Assembly (NCBI GenBank): GCA_027490215.1
Contig: JAIXYO010000017.1
Location: forward strand, 1-64,000
Source of the DNA: Rubrivivax sp.
Lineage (GTDB): Bacteria; Pseudomonadota; Gammaproteobacteria; Burkholderiales; Burkholderiaceae_C
Direction: 5' to 3'
DNA length: 64,000 nucleotides
Under the pieces are notes generated by a model, which saw nothing but the letters and a program-made list of their open reading frames with translations, had not been told where the DNA came from and ran no database searches. The first letter of the stretch is position 1. Every line of letters starts with the position of its first letter. The position numbers and the translations under genes were made by a program. Of the stretch, positions 46,400 to 55,886 are shown piece by piece.

Positions 46400-46523
46400 A
46401 ATTCCCCTGCAACTTCAAAACGACCCTCCCGCCCACGAGCGGGAAGAAGCCGCTGGATACATGCGCTCCGCAGCGCCACACGATTCTGTCCGAAAGCGAA
46501 ACGGCTGAACAGCGCAGCCAGGT

Positions 46524-49500
46524 TCAATCCGCTGTCTTTCGACGCGCGGCATTCATGACACCGGGCGCCACGATGCTCACGGTCGCGACCACATGGTCGC
46601 CATCCTGTTCGATGCCAAGCTGCGCGCAACGCCTCGGAAGCAAAGCACGCACCAGGCCGAGCCCGGAAACTCCGCCGGGCACGCGAGCAAGGTTGAAGTC
46701 GTCTGCCAGACGCGCTTGGTTGCGAATCACGATGCGGACACCGCTCTCCTCGCACACCAGCATGCATTCCACGGTGTGCAGCGCGGCCTCACCAAGGTCG
46801 GCCGCTGGATGCTGGATTGCGCTGTGCTTGACCGCGTTGGTCAGCAGTTCATTGATGGTCAGTGCAATCGGGATCGATTCGGCCTCGGGCAGCACCCACT
46901 GCGCGGGGTTGTCGCCTCTCACCACGAATCTGATCGGGTGCCCAAACGTGCGCTGCACCGAACCGGCAATCGCTTCCACGACCCCAGTCACTTGCAGCGG
47001 CCCACCCGCACCGACCTGCAGCCCATAGACCTGGGCAATCGCCTGGACCTGGCCCACCACCTCGGACATGGCCGTCGCCATCTCCGGTTTGCGAGTAGCA
47101 ATCTGCTGCAACAGACCGGCGACGCCCTGGAGATTGTTCTTGATGCGGTGGTGTACTTCCTTGACCAGCATCTCGCGCTGTGCGATCGCCTCGTCGAACT
47201 TCGCCTGCTCTGCCGCTCTTTGCTCGGTCACGTCCGTTGCGACCAGCAATAACTGATCGGGGGCTTGGCCAGGCGCCGCCAGCGGCAGATAGCGCGCATC
47301 CCAGACACGCACCTCGCCGTTCATCGGAATCTGGTACTCGCGCTGTGTGACGCTGCTGGCGCGCAGCGCCAGCTCCATGTCCAGGCGCCGCTGTGAGGCC
47401 AGTTCGGGTTCGAAGATATCTTCGGGGCTGCACCCCACCAGCTCATCGATGTTCCGATCGACACTGCGTGCGGCAACCAGATTGGCCTGAAGGATCGTCA
47501 ACGTGCGAGCATCGCGCACTGTGATGGCCATTGGCGCAGCCTCGATGATGCGCTGCAGTGAGGCCTGAGCCTCCGCGATGCGGGCCTCGGCCTGACGGCG
47601 CCGCTCGATGTCAAGCAGCGCGTAGGTCAGCTGCCGTCCACGCGATTCGCGGCCAGTGACCACCGCATTGCCGACGACCCAGAATTCACGCCCGTCGCGG
47701 GCCTTGACACGGCACTCGAAGGTCTCGGCCTCACCCTCGATCAGGTCGTCCAGGTACTGAGTTCGGCGAAACGGGTGATCTGGCTCGGGCGTGGCGACAG
47801 TGCTGATCGGCTGGTCGATGAAGTCGCCCAGGTCAGCGCCGAACATGCGTCGCGCCGAGCGGTTCATCCACTCGATCCCTCGCGGCCCGACCGTCACGAT
47901 GCCGACCAGAACCGAATCAAGAATCGCCCGTGTGCGGTTGGCCTGCAACGCCACCGCATGCTCGGCGCGATGCCGCGCATCGACATTGACGAACGACGCG
48001 ATGATGCCGCCGGCGGGGTCGTCACCCACCAGACGGGTACTGATCTGAACCCAGACGACCCGCCCGTCGCGCTGGTGCAGCTGCCGTTCGCCGATCCAGC
48101 GACCATGCAGTTGAAGCGCGTTCTGTTCCTGCGCCGACAGACGCTCATGCTCTTCGGCATCGGCATAGAGTGAGCGCAGCGGCAAGCCCTGCAGCTCGGC
48201 AGCCGGGTAGCCTGCAAGCTGGGCGAGCGCATCGTTGGCACGCTGCAGCACGCCGTCACGCACGAAGGCGATGCCCACCTCGGACAGGCTGAACATCAGC
48301 TCGCGGTCGCGTGCCAACTGCTCCAACTCGACCTGCTGCGCCTTCAGACGTGTGATGTCGGACAGCACCGCAATCGCCTCGATCTGCTGGGTTACCGGGC
48401 CGGTGCGCCGCACAGACAACGCATACCAGCGCAGCGGCTGATCGCTCGCCGATCCTGCGGCCGGGTCCATCGAAAACTCGGTCTCGAAGATCAAGCCTGC
48501 GGTCAGAGCCTGCAATGTGTCTGCTGCGATGCGCTGACCTTGTGGCGAGCTGCCGAACAACTCCGAAATACCACTGCCAGCGATACCCACCGAAGGCAAC
48601 CCCAGCATCGCCTCGAATCGGCGGTTGCAGCGCACCAGTACATTGCCGCGGATGTAGGCGATACCGGCAGAGGTGCTTTCCAGGATCGTCGTGAGCTCGC
48701 GCAGCAGTTGCTCGCTGCGCTGCTGCGTCTGATGCTGCTCGGTGATGTCCAGTGTCACCACCGAGGTCGTGCGTTTGCCAGAAGCCAGCGTGGCTGGCTC
48801 GACACGGGTCAGCAGCCATCGAAGACCCAACTGAGGGTGTCGGATGGCATATCGAACCTCGGCTCGCTGCGCGGTGCGCAGGGCCTGCTGCAGTGCGTCG
48901 TAGTCAGCCAGCGATTCGTCGGCCACGATGTCGCGGCTGATCGACTGCAGGGCCGCAGAGGCGGGCGTCACACTCGAATCGGGTCGTGCGTCCGCAGGCT
49001 TCGAGGACTGCCGTTGACGCACCCAGCCAGACGTTTCCTGGAAGGTCGCGAGACCGACGCCAGCCGTGTCCATCAGCGCGCCGATCTGCATTTGTGCCAG
49101 GTCGCGCTCTTCCTCGATGCTGCGGTCTTCCAGGATGGCCATGTGGCGTCGCGCGCCACCCGGCGTGGTGTAGCAGCGAACGATGGAGCGCAGCCGACGC
49201 AATCCACCCTGAGGCTGCGGCAACCAACCCTGCGTAACCACCGGTTTGGCCGAGGGCTGGAGGTCGGGCGATGGGCCACTGTCGGTCCAGCCCAGCAACT
49301 GGCGCAACTCGGGCGAGGCATCGGCGAGCACCGCGGGAACCGCGCCGGCGAGCGCATCAAAAGCGGGGTTGGTCCGCACCAGCAAACCCGCCTCGTCGAA
49401 CAGAACCATGCCGATCGGACTCAGGTCGAACCAGTCGTCAATCTCGCGAGCCGAGCGGTCGGCTCGCTCCCGGGCAATGTGCTCTGCCGTGCTGTCCTGC

Positions 49501-50279
49501 AGCACCGACATGGCAAACACGCGGTCATTCTCGTCGGCGAGCACGCTGCGAGTCGCGCGGAACCAGCGCTCGCGGCCATCGGCGGCAACGATGCGACGGC
49601 TCACCAACGCCGGCTCGGCGTCTCGGTCGCCGGACTCTTGCCAGCGTTCACGCAGCCCCAGGCTGCTGGCGCGGTCTTCTTCGGGTTCGAGCGCCACAGG
49701 ATCGCTCCCGATCAGTTGCTCTCGCGGATAGCCACTGAAGGCGACGAAGGCCGGATTCACGTCGACGATGCGCCAGCGCGTGTCCTGCAACATGGCTGGG
49801 AAGGGCGAATGCCACAGCACCTGCATCAGCTCGGCAATCACCGGGCCGCTGATGGTGGACGGTGGCAACGCGCCGGCGGGCGCCGGGTCTCGCCATTGCA
49901 AGCGCAACGCATAAAGGCCCGAGCCCAGGACTTGCCAAGCAACATCAGCAGCGCAGCCATCGGACATCACCGCTGCCGGTGGCAAAACGGCGGCCGCGCC
50001 ACGCGACGAGGTTGCGGCGCGTGAATTCGCGTGGCCCGGTATGCGCATGGCGCCAGGCGAAGTGGTGATGGCGTGGCGCAACCAATCCACCAACGCAGTA
50101 CCGAGCACGCCCTGCCATTCCGTCAACGCGACGCCGACTGCGCAGGGCATGCGGCGCAAGGCCGCGGTGTTGGCGAACGTCACGTGGCCGCGGCGATCGA
50201 ACAGCAAGACACCTTCATTGAGGTGATCGAAAAACTGTTCAAGGGCGGGCTGGCTGGCGACAAGATCCATCGCACTCAC
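46524..50279 (-). CDS. multi-PAS HisKA_2-type sensor histidine kinase
   Basis: This 1251-residue soluble kinase has about seven or eight PAS-like modules, for example NEGVLLFDRRGHVTFANTAA near the start, then LDSVLVGIVTVGPRGIEWMN and APMAITVRDARTLTILQAN further on. They end in a HisKA_2 (PF07568) domain with VKEVHHRIKNNLQGVAGLLQ (His1043) and an HATPase with TINELLTNAVKH. No membrane helix is present, so the stimulus is cytoplasmic or delivered through PAS ligands. This kinase class pairs with ANTAR regulators, and the ANTAR gene is next in line. Confidence 0.93.
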   Translation of the reverse strand: MSAMDLVASQPALEQFFDHLNEGVLLFDRRGHVTFANTAALRRMPCAVGVALTEWQGVLGTALVDWLRHAITTSPGAMRIPGHANSRAATSSRGAAAVLPPAAVMSDGCAADVAWQVLGSGLYALRLQWRDPAPAGALPPSTISGPVIAELMQVLWHSPFPAMLQDTRWRIVDVNPAFVAFSGYPREQLIGSDPVALEPEEDRASSLGLRERWQESGDRDAEPALVSRRIVAADGRERWFRATRSVLADENDRVFAMSVLQDSTAEHIARERADRSAREIDDWFDLSPIGMVLFDEAGLLVRTNPAFDALAGAVPAVLADASPELRQLLGWTDSGPSPDLQPSAKPVVTQGWLPQPQGGLRRLRSIVRCYTTPGGARRHMAILEDRSIEEERDLAQMQIGALMDTAGVGLATFQETSGWVRQRQSSKPADARPDSSVTPASAALQSISRDIVADESLADYDALQQALRTAQRAEVRYAIRHPQLGLRWLLTRVEPATLASGKRTTSVVTLDITEQHQTQQRSEQLLRELTTILESTSAGIAYIRGNVLVRCNRRFEAMLGLPSVGIAGSGISELFGSSPQGQRIAADTLQALTAGLIFETEFSMDPAAGSASDQPLRWYALSVRRTGPVTQQIEAIAVLSDITRLKAQQVELEQLARDRELMFSLSEVGIAFVRDGVLQRANDALAQLAGYPAAELQGLPLRSLYADAEEHERLSAQEQNALQLHGRWIGERQLHQRDGRVVWVQISTRLVGDDPAGGIIASFVNVDARHRAEHAVALQANRTRAILDSVLVGIVTVGPRGIEWMNRSARRMFGADLGDFIDQPISTVATPEPDHPFRRTQYLDDLIEGEAETFECRVKARDGREFWVVGNAVVTGRESRGRQLTYALLDIERRRQAEARIAEAQASLQRIIEAAPMAITVRDARTLTILQANLVAARSVDRNIDELVGCSPEDIFEPELASQRRLDMELALRASSVTQREYQIPMNGEVRVWDARYLPLAAPGQAPDQLLLVATDVTEQRAAEQAKFDEAIAQREMLVKEVHHRIKNNLQGVAGLLQQIATRKPEMATAMSEVVGQVQAIAQVYGLQVGAGGPLQVTGVVEAIAGSVQRTFGHPIRFVVRGDNPAQWVLPEAESIPIALTINELLTNAVKHSAIQHPAADLGEAALHTVECMLVCEESGVRIVIRNQARLADDFNLARVPGGVSGLGLVRALLPRRCAQLGIEQDGDHVVATVSIVAPGVMNAARRKTAD

Positions 50280-50350
50280 CGCAGACGCGTTCGCAAGGTC
50301 ATGCCCGCGAATCTATCGCTTCGTCCATCAATCTGGCGATTGGCACAGCG

Positions 50351-51562
50351 TCAGTCGATGTCAGCGGCCAAGGCCAGCGCGCGCAATTCGGCCTCGTTGA
50401 TTTCACGCACGCCCATCATCAGGGCATCTGCACATTCGCGGAAGTCGTAAAGTGACTCAGCTTCGATCGCCTTCACCAGGTTGAAGTACGGCACGTAAGG
50501 GCCGGTGCCGTCGATCAGCGTTTCGTGGACGAGCTGCGGCACGGGGATTGTTTGCAACAGCTCGGCGAGTGGTTGCTGGAACAGGCGATCGAGCAGAGAG
50601 AAAACGCCGCAGATGAACAGCTCGCTGCGCATCTCGGCATCGCCGCCGGTATTGCGCGCCAGTTCTTCCATCAGCAGGCCCCGTCGCACTGAGGCGAACA
50701 TCGCAGCGCGCATGTTGGGCTCCTTGCTGGCAGTGGCAAGCAACAGCGCAAGCCAGCGCTTGAGACGCTTGTAACCCAGCAGCATCAGCGCATGGCGGAA
50801 CGAACTGACCTCAACCGACAGCCCGAAGGCCGCTGAATTGATGTATCGCAGCACCTTGAACCCGAGCGATGGGTCTCGCTTGAGAGTGTTTTCCAGCTTT
50901 TCGGCCGACTCTTCTGCGTCAACCAGGCGAATCAGTTCGACGACCGTCTGCAGGTCGATCGGCGTTGGAGGCGCGCGGCCGCCCTTTGGACGCTCAGTGA
51001 CTTCATCGCCGATTGGCCACCCCAACACAGCCACCGCACCACGGCTGAACGCACTGTCCATGTCCGCAGCCGTGTTGATACCGGCAAGCACGTGGGGGAT
51101 GGTGCGCGACACGCCGACTGGCGCGACGCCAGCGATTGCAACGCGCCGATCGTCCGACAGGTCAATGATCGACTGCGTGAAGCACGGCAGCACCTCCCGC
51201 GGCAGATCCTTCAAAGGGCGCCCCTTGAGCATCAGCGTCGTGCCGTGTGCGTGCAAGGCGACGATAGCGGCGGTGTTCACTGGATCTGCCGCCATGAACG
51301 CTGGCACTTCCACCATCAGATTGGCAGAGGGTGAGGTCTGCAGCAAATCCTGCAACAGGCTTTCGCTCGTGACATTCAATGAGACCCGGCCGCCGTTGGC
51401 TGGCCAAACCGATGCGACCGCCTGAAGCAGCTCCCTTGCGTCCAGTGGCATATCGGGACGCAAGGGGAACACCGTCAACCGGGTCGCGGTGACCGCACGG
51501 TTGCGGTCGATGAAGGCCGAATAGCCCAGCGCCACGTGACCCAGTATCTCGGCTTCCAACAC
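50351..51562 (-). CDS. degenerate EAL plus HDOD protein (YuxH-like)
   Basis: The 403-residue protein has an N-terminal EAL-like part (about 1-180) that lacks the catalytic EAL signature (the position reads TRLTVFPLR), and a C-terminal HDOD domain (about 195-390) with LENTLKRDPSLGFKVLRYINSAAF and MLLGYKRLKRWLALLL. HDOD is HD-like without metal ligands. Proteins of this layout act as signalling scaffolds, some linked to motility. It lies 58 bases downstream of flgL, in the same direction as the flagellar operon and as the HisKA_2 kinase behind it. Confidence 0.87.
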   Translation of the reverse strand: MLEAEILGHVALGYSAFIDRNRAVTATRLTVFPLRPDMPLDARELLQAVASVWPANGGRVSLNVTSESLLQDLLQTSPSANLMVEVPAFMAADPVNTAAIVALHAHGTTLMLKGRPLKDLPREVLPCFTQSIIDLSDDRRVAIAGVAPVGVSRTIPHVLAGINTAADMDSAFSRGAVAVLGWPIGDEVTERPKGGRAPPTPIDLQTVVELIRLVDAEESAEKLENTLKRDPSLGFKVLRYINSAAFGLSVEVSSFRHALMLLGYKRLKRWLALLLATASKEPNMRAAMFASVRRGLLMEELARNTGGDAEMRSELFICGVFSLLDRLFQQPLAELLQTIPVPQLVHETLIDGTGPYVPYFNLVKAIEAESLYDFRECADALMMGVREINEAELRALALAADID

Positions 51563-51620
51563 AAGAACTCCTACACAGTGGAAAGGCTCACCCCGCAGCC
51601 TCGTGCGCCATCTGACTCGG

Positions 51621-52850
51621 TCAGGGATTGACGTACTGGAACAGCGACAACTTCTGAATTGTGGAATACGTTCTCAGAGCTGCATCGTAGCCGTTCTGCT
51701 TGAGCTGGAAATCGGTCAGCGCCTGCACCATGTCCAAGTCTTCGGCGTTCGAGCGCTGGACCTGCGCGTCCAGCTTTTCGGCTGACAACCGGTCCGTCAC
51801 ACCGTCGATGCGATTGAGCACGTCGCCGGCCGCTGAGCGCGCCGCGCTCAGGGTGCTCAGGCTGGCATCGACGTTGCGCAAAGCGTCGGATGTTCCCTGC
51901 GCCCGCTGCGCACCGGTCAGCCCGATCTGCTTCAGGTTGGCCACCGCCTGGTCGAGGACAGCGAAAACGCTCAGGGTCGGCGTGGAAGGCGTGATCTCGA
52001 ACTGATCGCCCGCCACCGGTGCGCCCGAAATGTTGACGCTGGTCCCATGCAGATCGATCGCCCGGCCGCTGCTGAAGACGCCGGTGCTCTCGGTGGTCAC
52101 GACGCTTGGCGTCGCCAGTGGAAAACTCTCGACGGTGTAATCGGTGGCGGTGGTGAAGCGAATGCGGTAGCCGGTATCCGGAACCGGAAACAGCTGCGAC
52201 GGGTCGCTCACACTGCCGGAATCGATCCATGCGCCGCTGACCGGCTGGCCGGTGACATTGTTGCCAGCGGCGCTGGTCAGGAAGACGCCGTTACCACTCA
52301 TTGAAGACAGCCAGGCCGCCTGACCATCGGTGCTCAATGGCAACGCGGTATCGACATCGGTGAGGGTCTGGCCGGGAATACCGCGAAAGATAACGCCACC
52401 AGGCGTATCGACAAACGGGGACTGGTTCGAACCCTGGCCGCCAAACAGATAGGTGCCGGCTCCGTCTGCACGATTGGCCACCTGAAACAGCTGGTCACGC
52501 AAGCCTTGAATCTTGTTGGCCTGAATCGCCCGCTCGGCATCGCTGTAACTCGCATTGCCGGCTGCGACCAGCGCTTCGCGCGCCTGCGACAGCCATTCAT
52601 TGGCATCGCGCAGAGCGCTTTCGGTCTGACCCATCAGCACCTTGCTGGCGTCGACGCCGCGCTTCGACGCATCACTGCGGGATTCCACTGCCAGCGCCCG
52701 TTCGGCACGTGCAGCCGCAGCGGGATCATCACTTGCCCTGAGCACACGCTTGCCACTGCTCAGTCGAGCCTGCGCATCGCTGAGGCCTTGCTGCCGAAGC
52801 TGCAGGTTGTCGATCGTCGTGGCGTAGCTGCTGGCGGTGGTGATGCGCAT
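51621..52850 (-). CDS. flgL: flagellar hook-filament junction protein FlgL
   Basis: FlgL (HAP3) joins the filament to the hook. The 409-residue protein starts MRITTASSYATTIDNLQLRQ, with the conserved N-terminal helix and SSGKRVLRASDDPAAAARAE, and ends with the flagellin-like C-terminal coil (AEDLDMVQALTDFQLKQNGYD). No membrane or signal sequence, as expected for type III export. It follows flgK by 53 bases. Confidence 0.95.
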   Translation of the reverse strand: MRITTASSYATTIDNLQLRQQGLSDAQARLSSGKRVLRASDDPAAAARAERALAVESRSDASKRGVDASKVLMGQTESALRDANEWLSQAREALVAAGNASYSDAERAIQANKIQGLRDQLFQVANRADGAGTYLFGGQGSNQSPFVDTPGGVIFRGIPGQTLTDVDTALPLSTDGQAAWLSSMSGNGVFLTSAAGNNVTGQPVSGAWIDSGSVSDPSQLFPVPDTGYRIRFTTATDYTVESFPLATPSVVTTESTGVFSSGRAIDLHGTSVNISGAPVAGDQFEITPSTPTLSVFAVLDQAVANLKQIGLTGAQRAQGTSDALRNVDASLSTLSAARSAAGDVLNRIDGVTDRLSAEKLDAQVQRSNAEDLDMVQALTDFQLKQNGYDAALRTYSTIQKLSLFQYVNP

Positions 52851-52903
52851 GGCAAGGTCTCGATCGATGGAAGTTAACGGGTCAGCTCAAGGCAGGTGCA
52901 GCG

Positions 52904-54943
52904 TCAGCGCGAGGCTTGCAACAACGTGTCGAAGATCGACTGTGCCACCTGCAGCATCTTGGCAGCGGCCTGGTAGCTTTGCTGGTACTGAATCAGGCGC
53001 GCGGCTTCTTCGTCCAGATTGACTCCTGACTTGCTGGCGAGGTCCTTGCTGGCCTGATCAAACACCGATGTCGACAGGTCAGACGCAGCCTTCGCGCTCT
53101 GCACCCGCACGCCGACATTGGCAAGGACATTGGCATAGGCATCGGTGACGCTGGCGCCAGGCTGCAGCGATCCGCCGCTCCAAACTGCCCCGACCAAGGC
53201 CGCTTCACGCAATGACAGCAGGCCATTGGCGTTGCGGTTGTCGGACTGCGGATACGTGTTGCGCCCGACGATGAAGCTGTCGCCGACCACTGCGGGCGAC
53301 GCCAGCGGATCGGCGCCCACCGGCACACCGGTCATCGCCAGTTGGAACCCGTTGGTCGCGGACGTTCCAGGGTAGTCGATCGCCTGTCCCGGCTGCCATG
53401 CGGCAGGGGTGCTGGTGCCTGAGGCATCGGTCCAGGTGTAGGTGTATTGACCCGGCGTCGCGGTGACCTGGAATCGCAATGTCGCCGGCAGATTGGGATG
53501 GCTCCCCGAGCCAACGCTTTCGGCGGCCAATGTCAGCACGCTGCCGGTGCCTCTGTTGGAAATGTCGGCAGTCGCGCTCAGGGGCGACGCCGCTGCAATG
53601 AGCTTCGGGTTGACCATGTCGAGCCGCAGATCGCGCGCGGCGCTGCCGGCGGGTTGCAGCAGAAATCGATCGCCTGCCGCCGACGTACCGCTGATGTTGA
53701 TCTGGAAGCCGTCGACGATGTCGCCATCCACCACGGCGCGGGGTGCGTAGGCTGGATCGGGTACGCCGCCACTGAGCCGGTAGAGCTGGAAACCACCAGC
53801 GCCGTCGGCCTGGACCTCGTAGTCGGTAGCCTGCACGCTGCTGATCTGCGCCGCGGCGAGCGCCGACGGCGCCTGCAGCGTGAGTGAGATGCTTCCGGTA
53901 CCCGTGTTGGCAGCCGACGAACGACCGGCAATCACTGGGAGCCCCGAAACATCGCCGAAACGAAAGATCGCTGCGCCGGCTTGACCCAGCAGATCGAGAC
54001 CGAGCGACTGCTGCTCATTGACCTGCAGCCCGATGCCGAGCGCCAGCTGGCCGAGCTGGTTGCGTGCGTCGGTCAGATCGACGTTCTGGAAACGAAGCAG
54101 ACCCGAGATCGAGCCGGACGAAAGCAGCGAGTCGGGCAGCTGACGATTTCCGTTCTGCCCCGCAACCCCGATCACGACACGGGTGGCGTTGAACGGGTCT
54201 GTCATCGGGACGAGCTTCGTGGTCCCTGCCCCCACCACCAGCGATTGACCGCCGCCCAGGAAAACCGACAGAGAACCATCGTCGGCAGCGACAGTGCTGA
54301 CCTGGAGGTACTCGCTGAGGTCGTTGATAGCGGTGTCGCGCTTGTCCAGCAGATCATTGGGCGGCTGCCCGAGGCCGCGCGCGTCGACGATGCGCTGATT
54401 CAGCGCGGCGATCTGCTCGCTCAGGTTGTTGACCGAGGACACATACACCTGCAACTGCTGGGTCACGCCCGCCTGCATCGTGTCGATCTGCTGTGCGGCA
54501 TTGTTGAAGCGCGAAGCCATGTCACCGGCTCTCGCAAGTACGACCTGGCGCGCCGTCTGGTCCTGAGGTTTGTTTGACACGTCGGTGAACGCGTTGAAGA
54601 ACTGCGTGGCCGAGTAGCCCAGCCCGGCCTCGCCAATGCCAAAGATCTTCTCAAGCTGAGTGAGTTGATTGCTGCGCGTGCTGTCAGCGCTGGCCTGCGA
54701 GCGCGCCAATGCAGCCTCGCGGGTCAGGAATTCATCATGCGCACGTTTGACCGTCGTCACATCGACGCCACGGCCAAAGAAACCGGACCCGGTGAACTGC
54801 CCATTCGATGACGACAGCTCGACTTCCTGCCGCGAATAGCCCCGTGTGTTGACGTTGGCAATGTTGTTGCCGGTGGTCTGCAACTGGGCAAAAGCAGCGC
54901 CCAGGGCCCGCGTGCCCAGCGACGACAGTGCTCCAGTACCCAT
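52904..54943 (-). CDS. flgK: flagellar hook-associated protein FlgK
   Basis: FlgK (HAP1) forms the first zone of the hook-filament junction. The 679-residue protein is somewhat longer than enteric FlgK (about 547). It has the rod-protein N-terminal pattern LGAAFAQLQTTGNNIANVNTRGYSRQEVE and a coiled C-terminus (NLDEEAARLIQYQQSYQAAAKM). The extra length lies in the variable middle domains, which are Ala/Gly/Thr-rich. Confidence 0.95.
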   Translation of the reverse strand: MGTGALSSLGTRALGAAFAQLQTTGNNIANVNTRGYSRQEVELSSSNGQFTGSGFFGRGVDVTTVKRAHDEFLTREAALARSQASADSTRSNQLTQLEKIFGIGEAGLGYSATQFFNAFTDVSNKPQDQTARQVVLARAGDMASRFNNAAQQIDTMQAGVTQQLQVYVSSVNNLSEQIAALNQRIVDARGLGQPPNDLLDKRDTAINDLSEYLQVSTVAADDGSLSVFLGGGQSLVVGAGTTKLVPMTDPFNATRVVIGVAGQNGNRQLPDSLLSSGSISGLLRFQNVDLTDARNQLGQLALGIGLQVNEQQSLGLDLLGQAGAAIFRFGDVSGLPVIAGRSSAANTGTGSISLTLQAPSALAAAQISSVQATDYEVQADGAGGFQLYRLSGGVPDPAYAPRAVVDGDIVDGFQINISGTSAAGDRFLLQPAGSAARDLRLDMVNPKLIAAASPLSATADISNRGTGSVLTLAAESVGSGSHPNLPATLRFQVTATPGQYTYTWTDASGTSTPAAWQPGQAIDYPGTSATNGFQLAMTGVPVGADPLASPAVVGDSFIVGRNTYPQSDNRNANGLLSLREAALVGAVWSGGSLQPGASVTDAYANVLANVGVRVQSAKAASDLSTSVFDQASKDLASKSGVNLDEEAARLIQYQQSYQAAAKMLQVAQSIFDTLLQASR

Positions 54944-54974
54944 GGTGTGTCGATCCTCCGAGGCGGCTGTGTGG

Positions 54975-55886
54975 TCAGGTCGTCATCACCCGCTGCAGCC
55001 GCAGCGTGGTGTTGATGACACGGGTCAGTTTGTCTGCGTAGGCGGGGTCGGTCGCATAGCCCGCACGCTGCAGTCCATGCGCAAAGCCGGCGGCGCCCAT
55101 GGCGCCGGTGCTGGCATCAGCCAGGACGCGGCCATAGCGCGGACTGTCCTTCATCAACTTGGCATAGTCGTTGAAGGAGTCCTCATAGGATGAGTAGGCG
55201 CGGAACTTGGCCGTCACCTTGCGGGCAGTGCCGTCGATGAACTCGGTGGTTGTCACTTCGGCCACGCGCCCCGTCCAGCCGGGTCCGGCCTTGATGCCGA
55301 ACACGTTGAACGAGGTCGACCCGTCGCTGTTTTTGATCTCGTGCCGTCCCCAGCCCGACTCGTGGGCTGCCTGCGCGACCATGAAACTGGCCGGGATACC
55401 CGTCTGCGCTTCGGCCGCACGGGCGGCTTCGGAATGGCGCTGCACGAAGTCAAGTTGACGTTGGTTCGCCGTCGATGACTGGGGTCCGACGCTCGAGGTC
55501 GCGCCGTTGGGGGGGACGCTGGGCGTGGAAGCGGCCGGAGGGGTCACATTGCCAAGCTGTCGCTCGAGCTGGCGCGCGATCACGTCGGCCAGCCCGCCAG
55601 GTGCGCCGCTCATGTTCTTGGCGTATTCGGCGTCGAGCATGTCGTTACCAAGCTGGGTGCCTTGGTTGGACAGCATGCCGGTGGACATCGCGGCCTGTGC
55701 GTCCCGCATGCCCTTCAACAGCTGCTGCATGAACAGCGTCTCGAATTGCTTGGCCGTTTCCTTGATCGCAGCCCTGGGATCACGCGACGCGCCGTTGCGC
55801 AGTGCCGCCAGAGCACGCGCGTCGGCGGCCGTGGTCGCCGAGCCGGTGGCAAGCCCGGGAAGCAACTGCGTCGAGGGCAGGTTCAT
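54975..55886 (-). CDS. flgJ: flagellar rod assembly protein/muramidase FlgJ
   Basis: FlgJ caps the rod and cuts peptidoglycan for its passage. The 303-residue protein has an N-terminal rod-cap domain (about 36-100, LFMQQLLKGMRDA) and a C-terminal glucosaminidase domain with the catalytic Glu176 in AHESGWG and IKNSDGSTSFNVFGIKAG. The start overlaps the flgI stop (ATGA style). An upstream open frame in the shadow of flgI is ignored. Confidence 0.95.
   Translation of the reverse strand: MNLPSTQLLPGLATGSATTAADARALAALRNGASRDPRAAIKETAKQFETLFMQQLLKGMRDAQAAMSTGMLSNQGTQLGNDMLDAEYAKNMSGAPGGLADVIARQLERQLGNVTPPAASTPSVPPNGATSSVGPQSSTANQRQLDFVQRHSEAARAAEAQTGIPASFMVAQAAHESGWGRHEIKNSDGSTSFNVFGIKAGPGWTGRVAEVTTTEFIDGTARKVTAKFRAYSSYEDSFNDYAKLMKDSPRYGRVLADASTGAMGAAGFAHGLQRAGYATDPAYADKLTRVINTTLRLQRVMTT

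Noticed and set aside
48540-50024. 494-residue plus-strand open frame opposite the multi-PAS kinase
   Set aside because: Antisense shadow; the minus-strand PAS and HisKA_2 motifs are clear.
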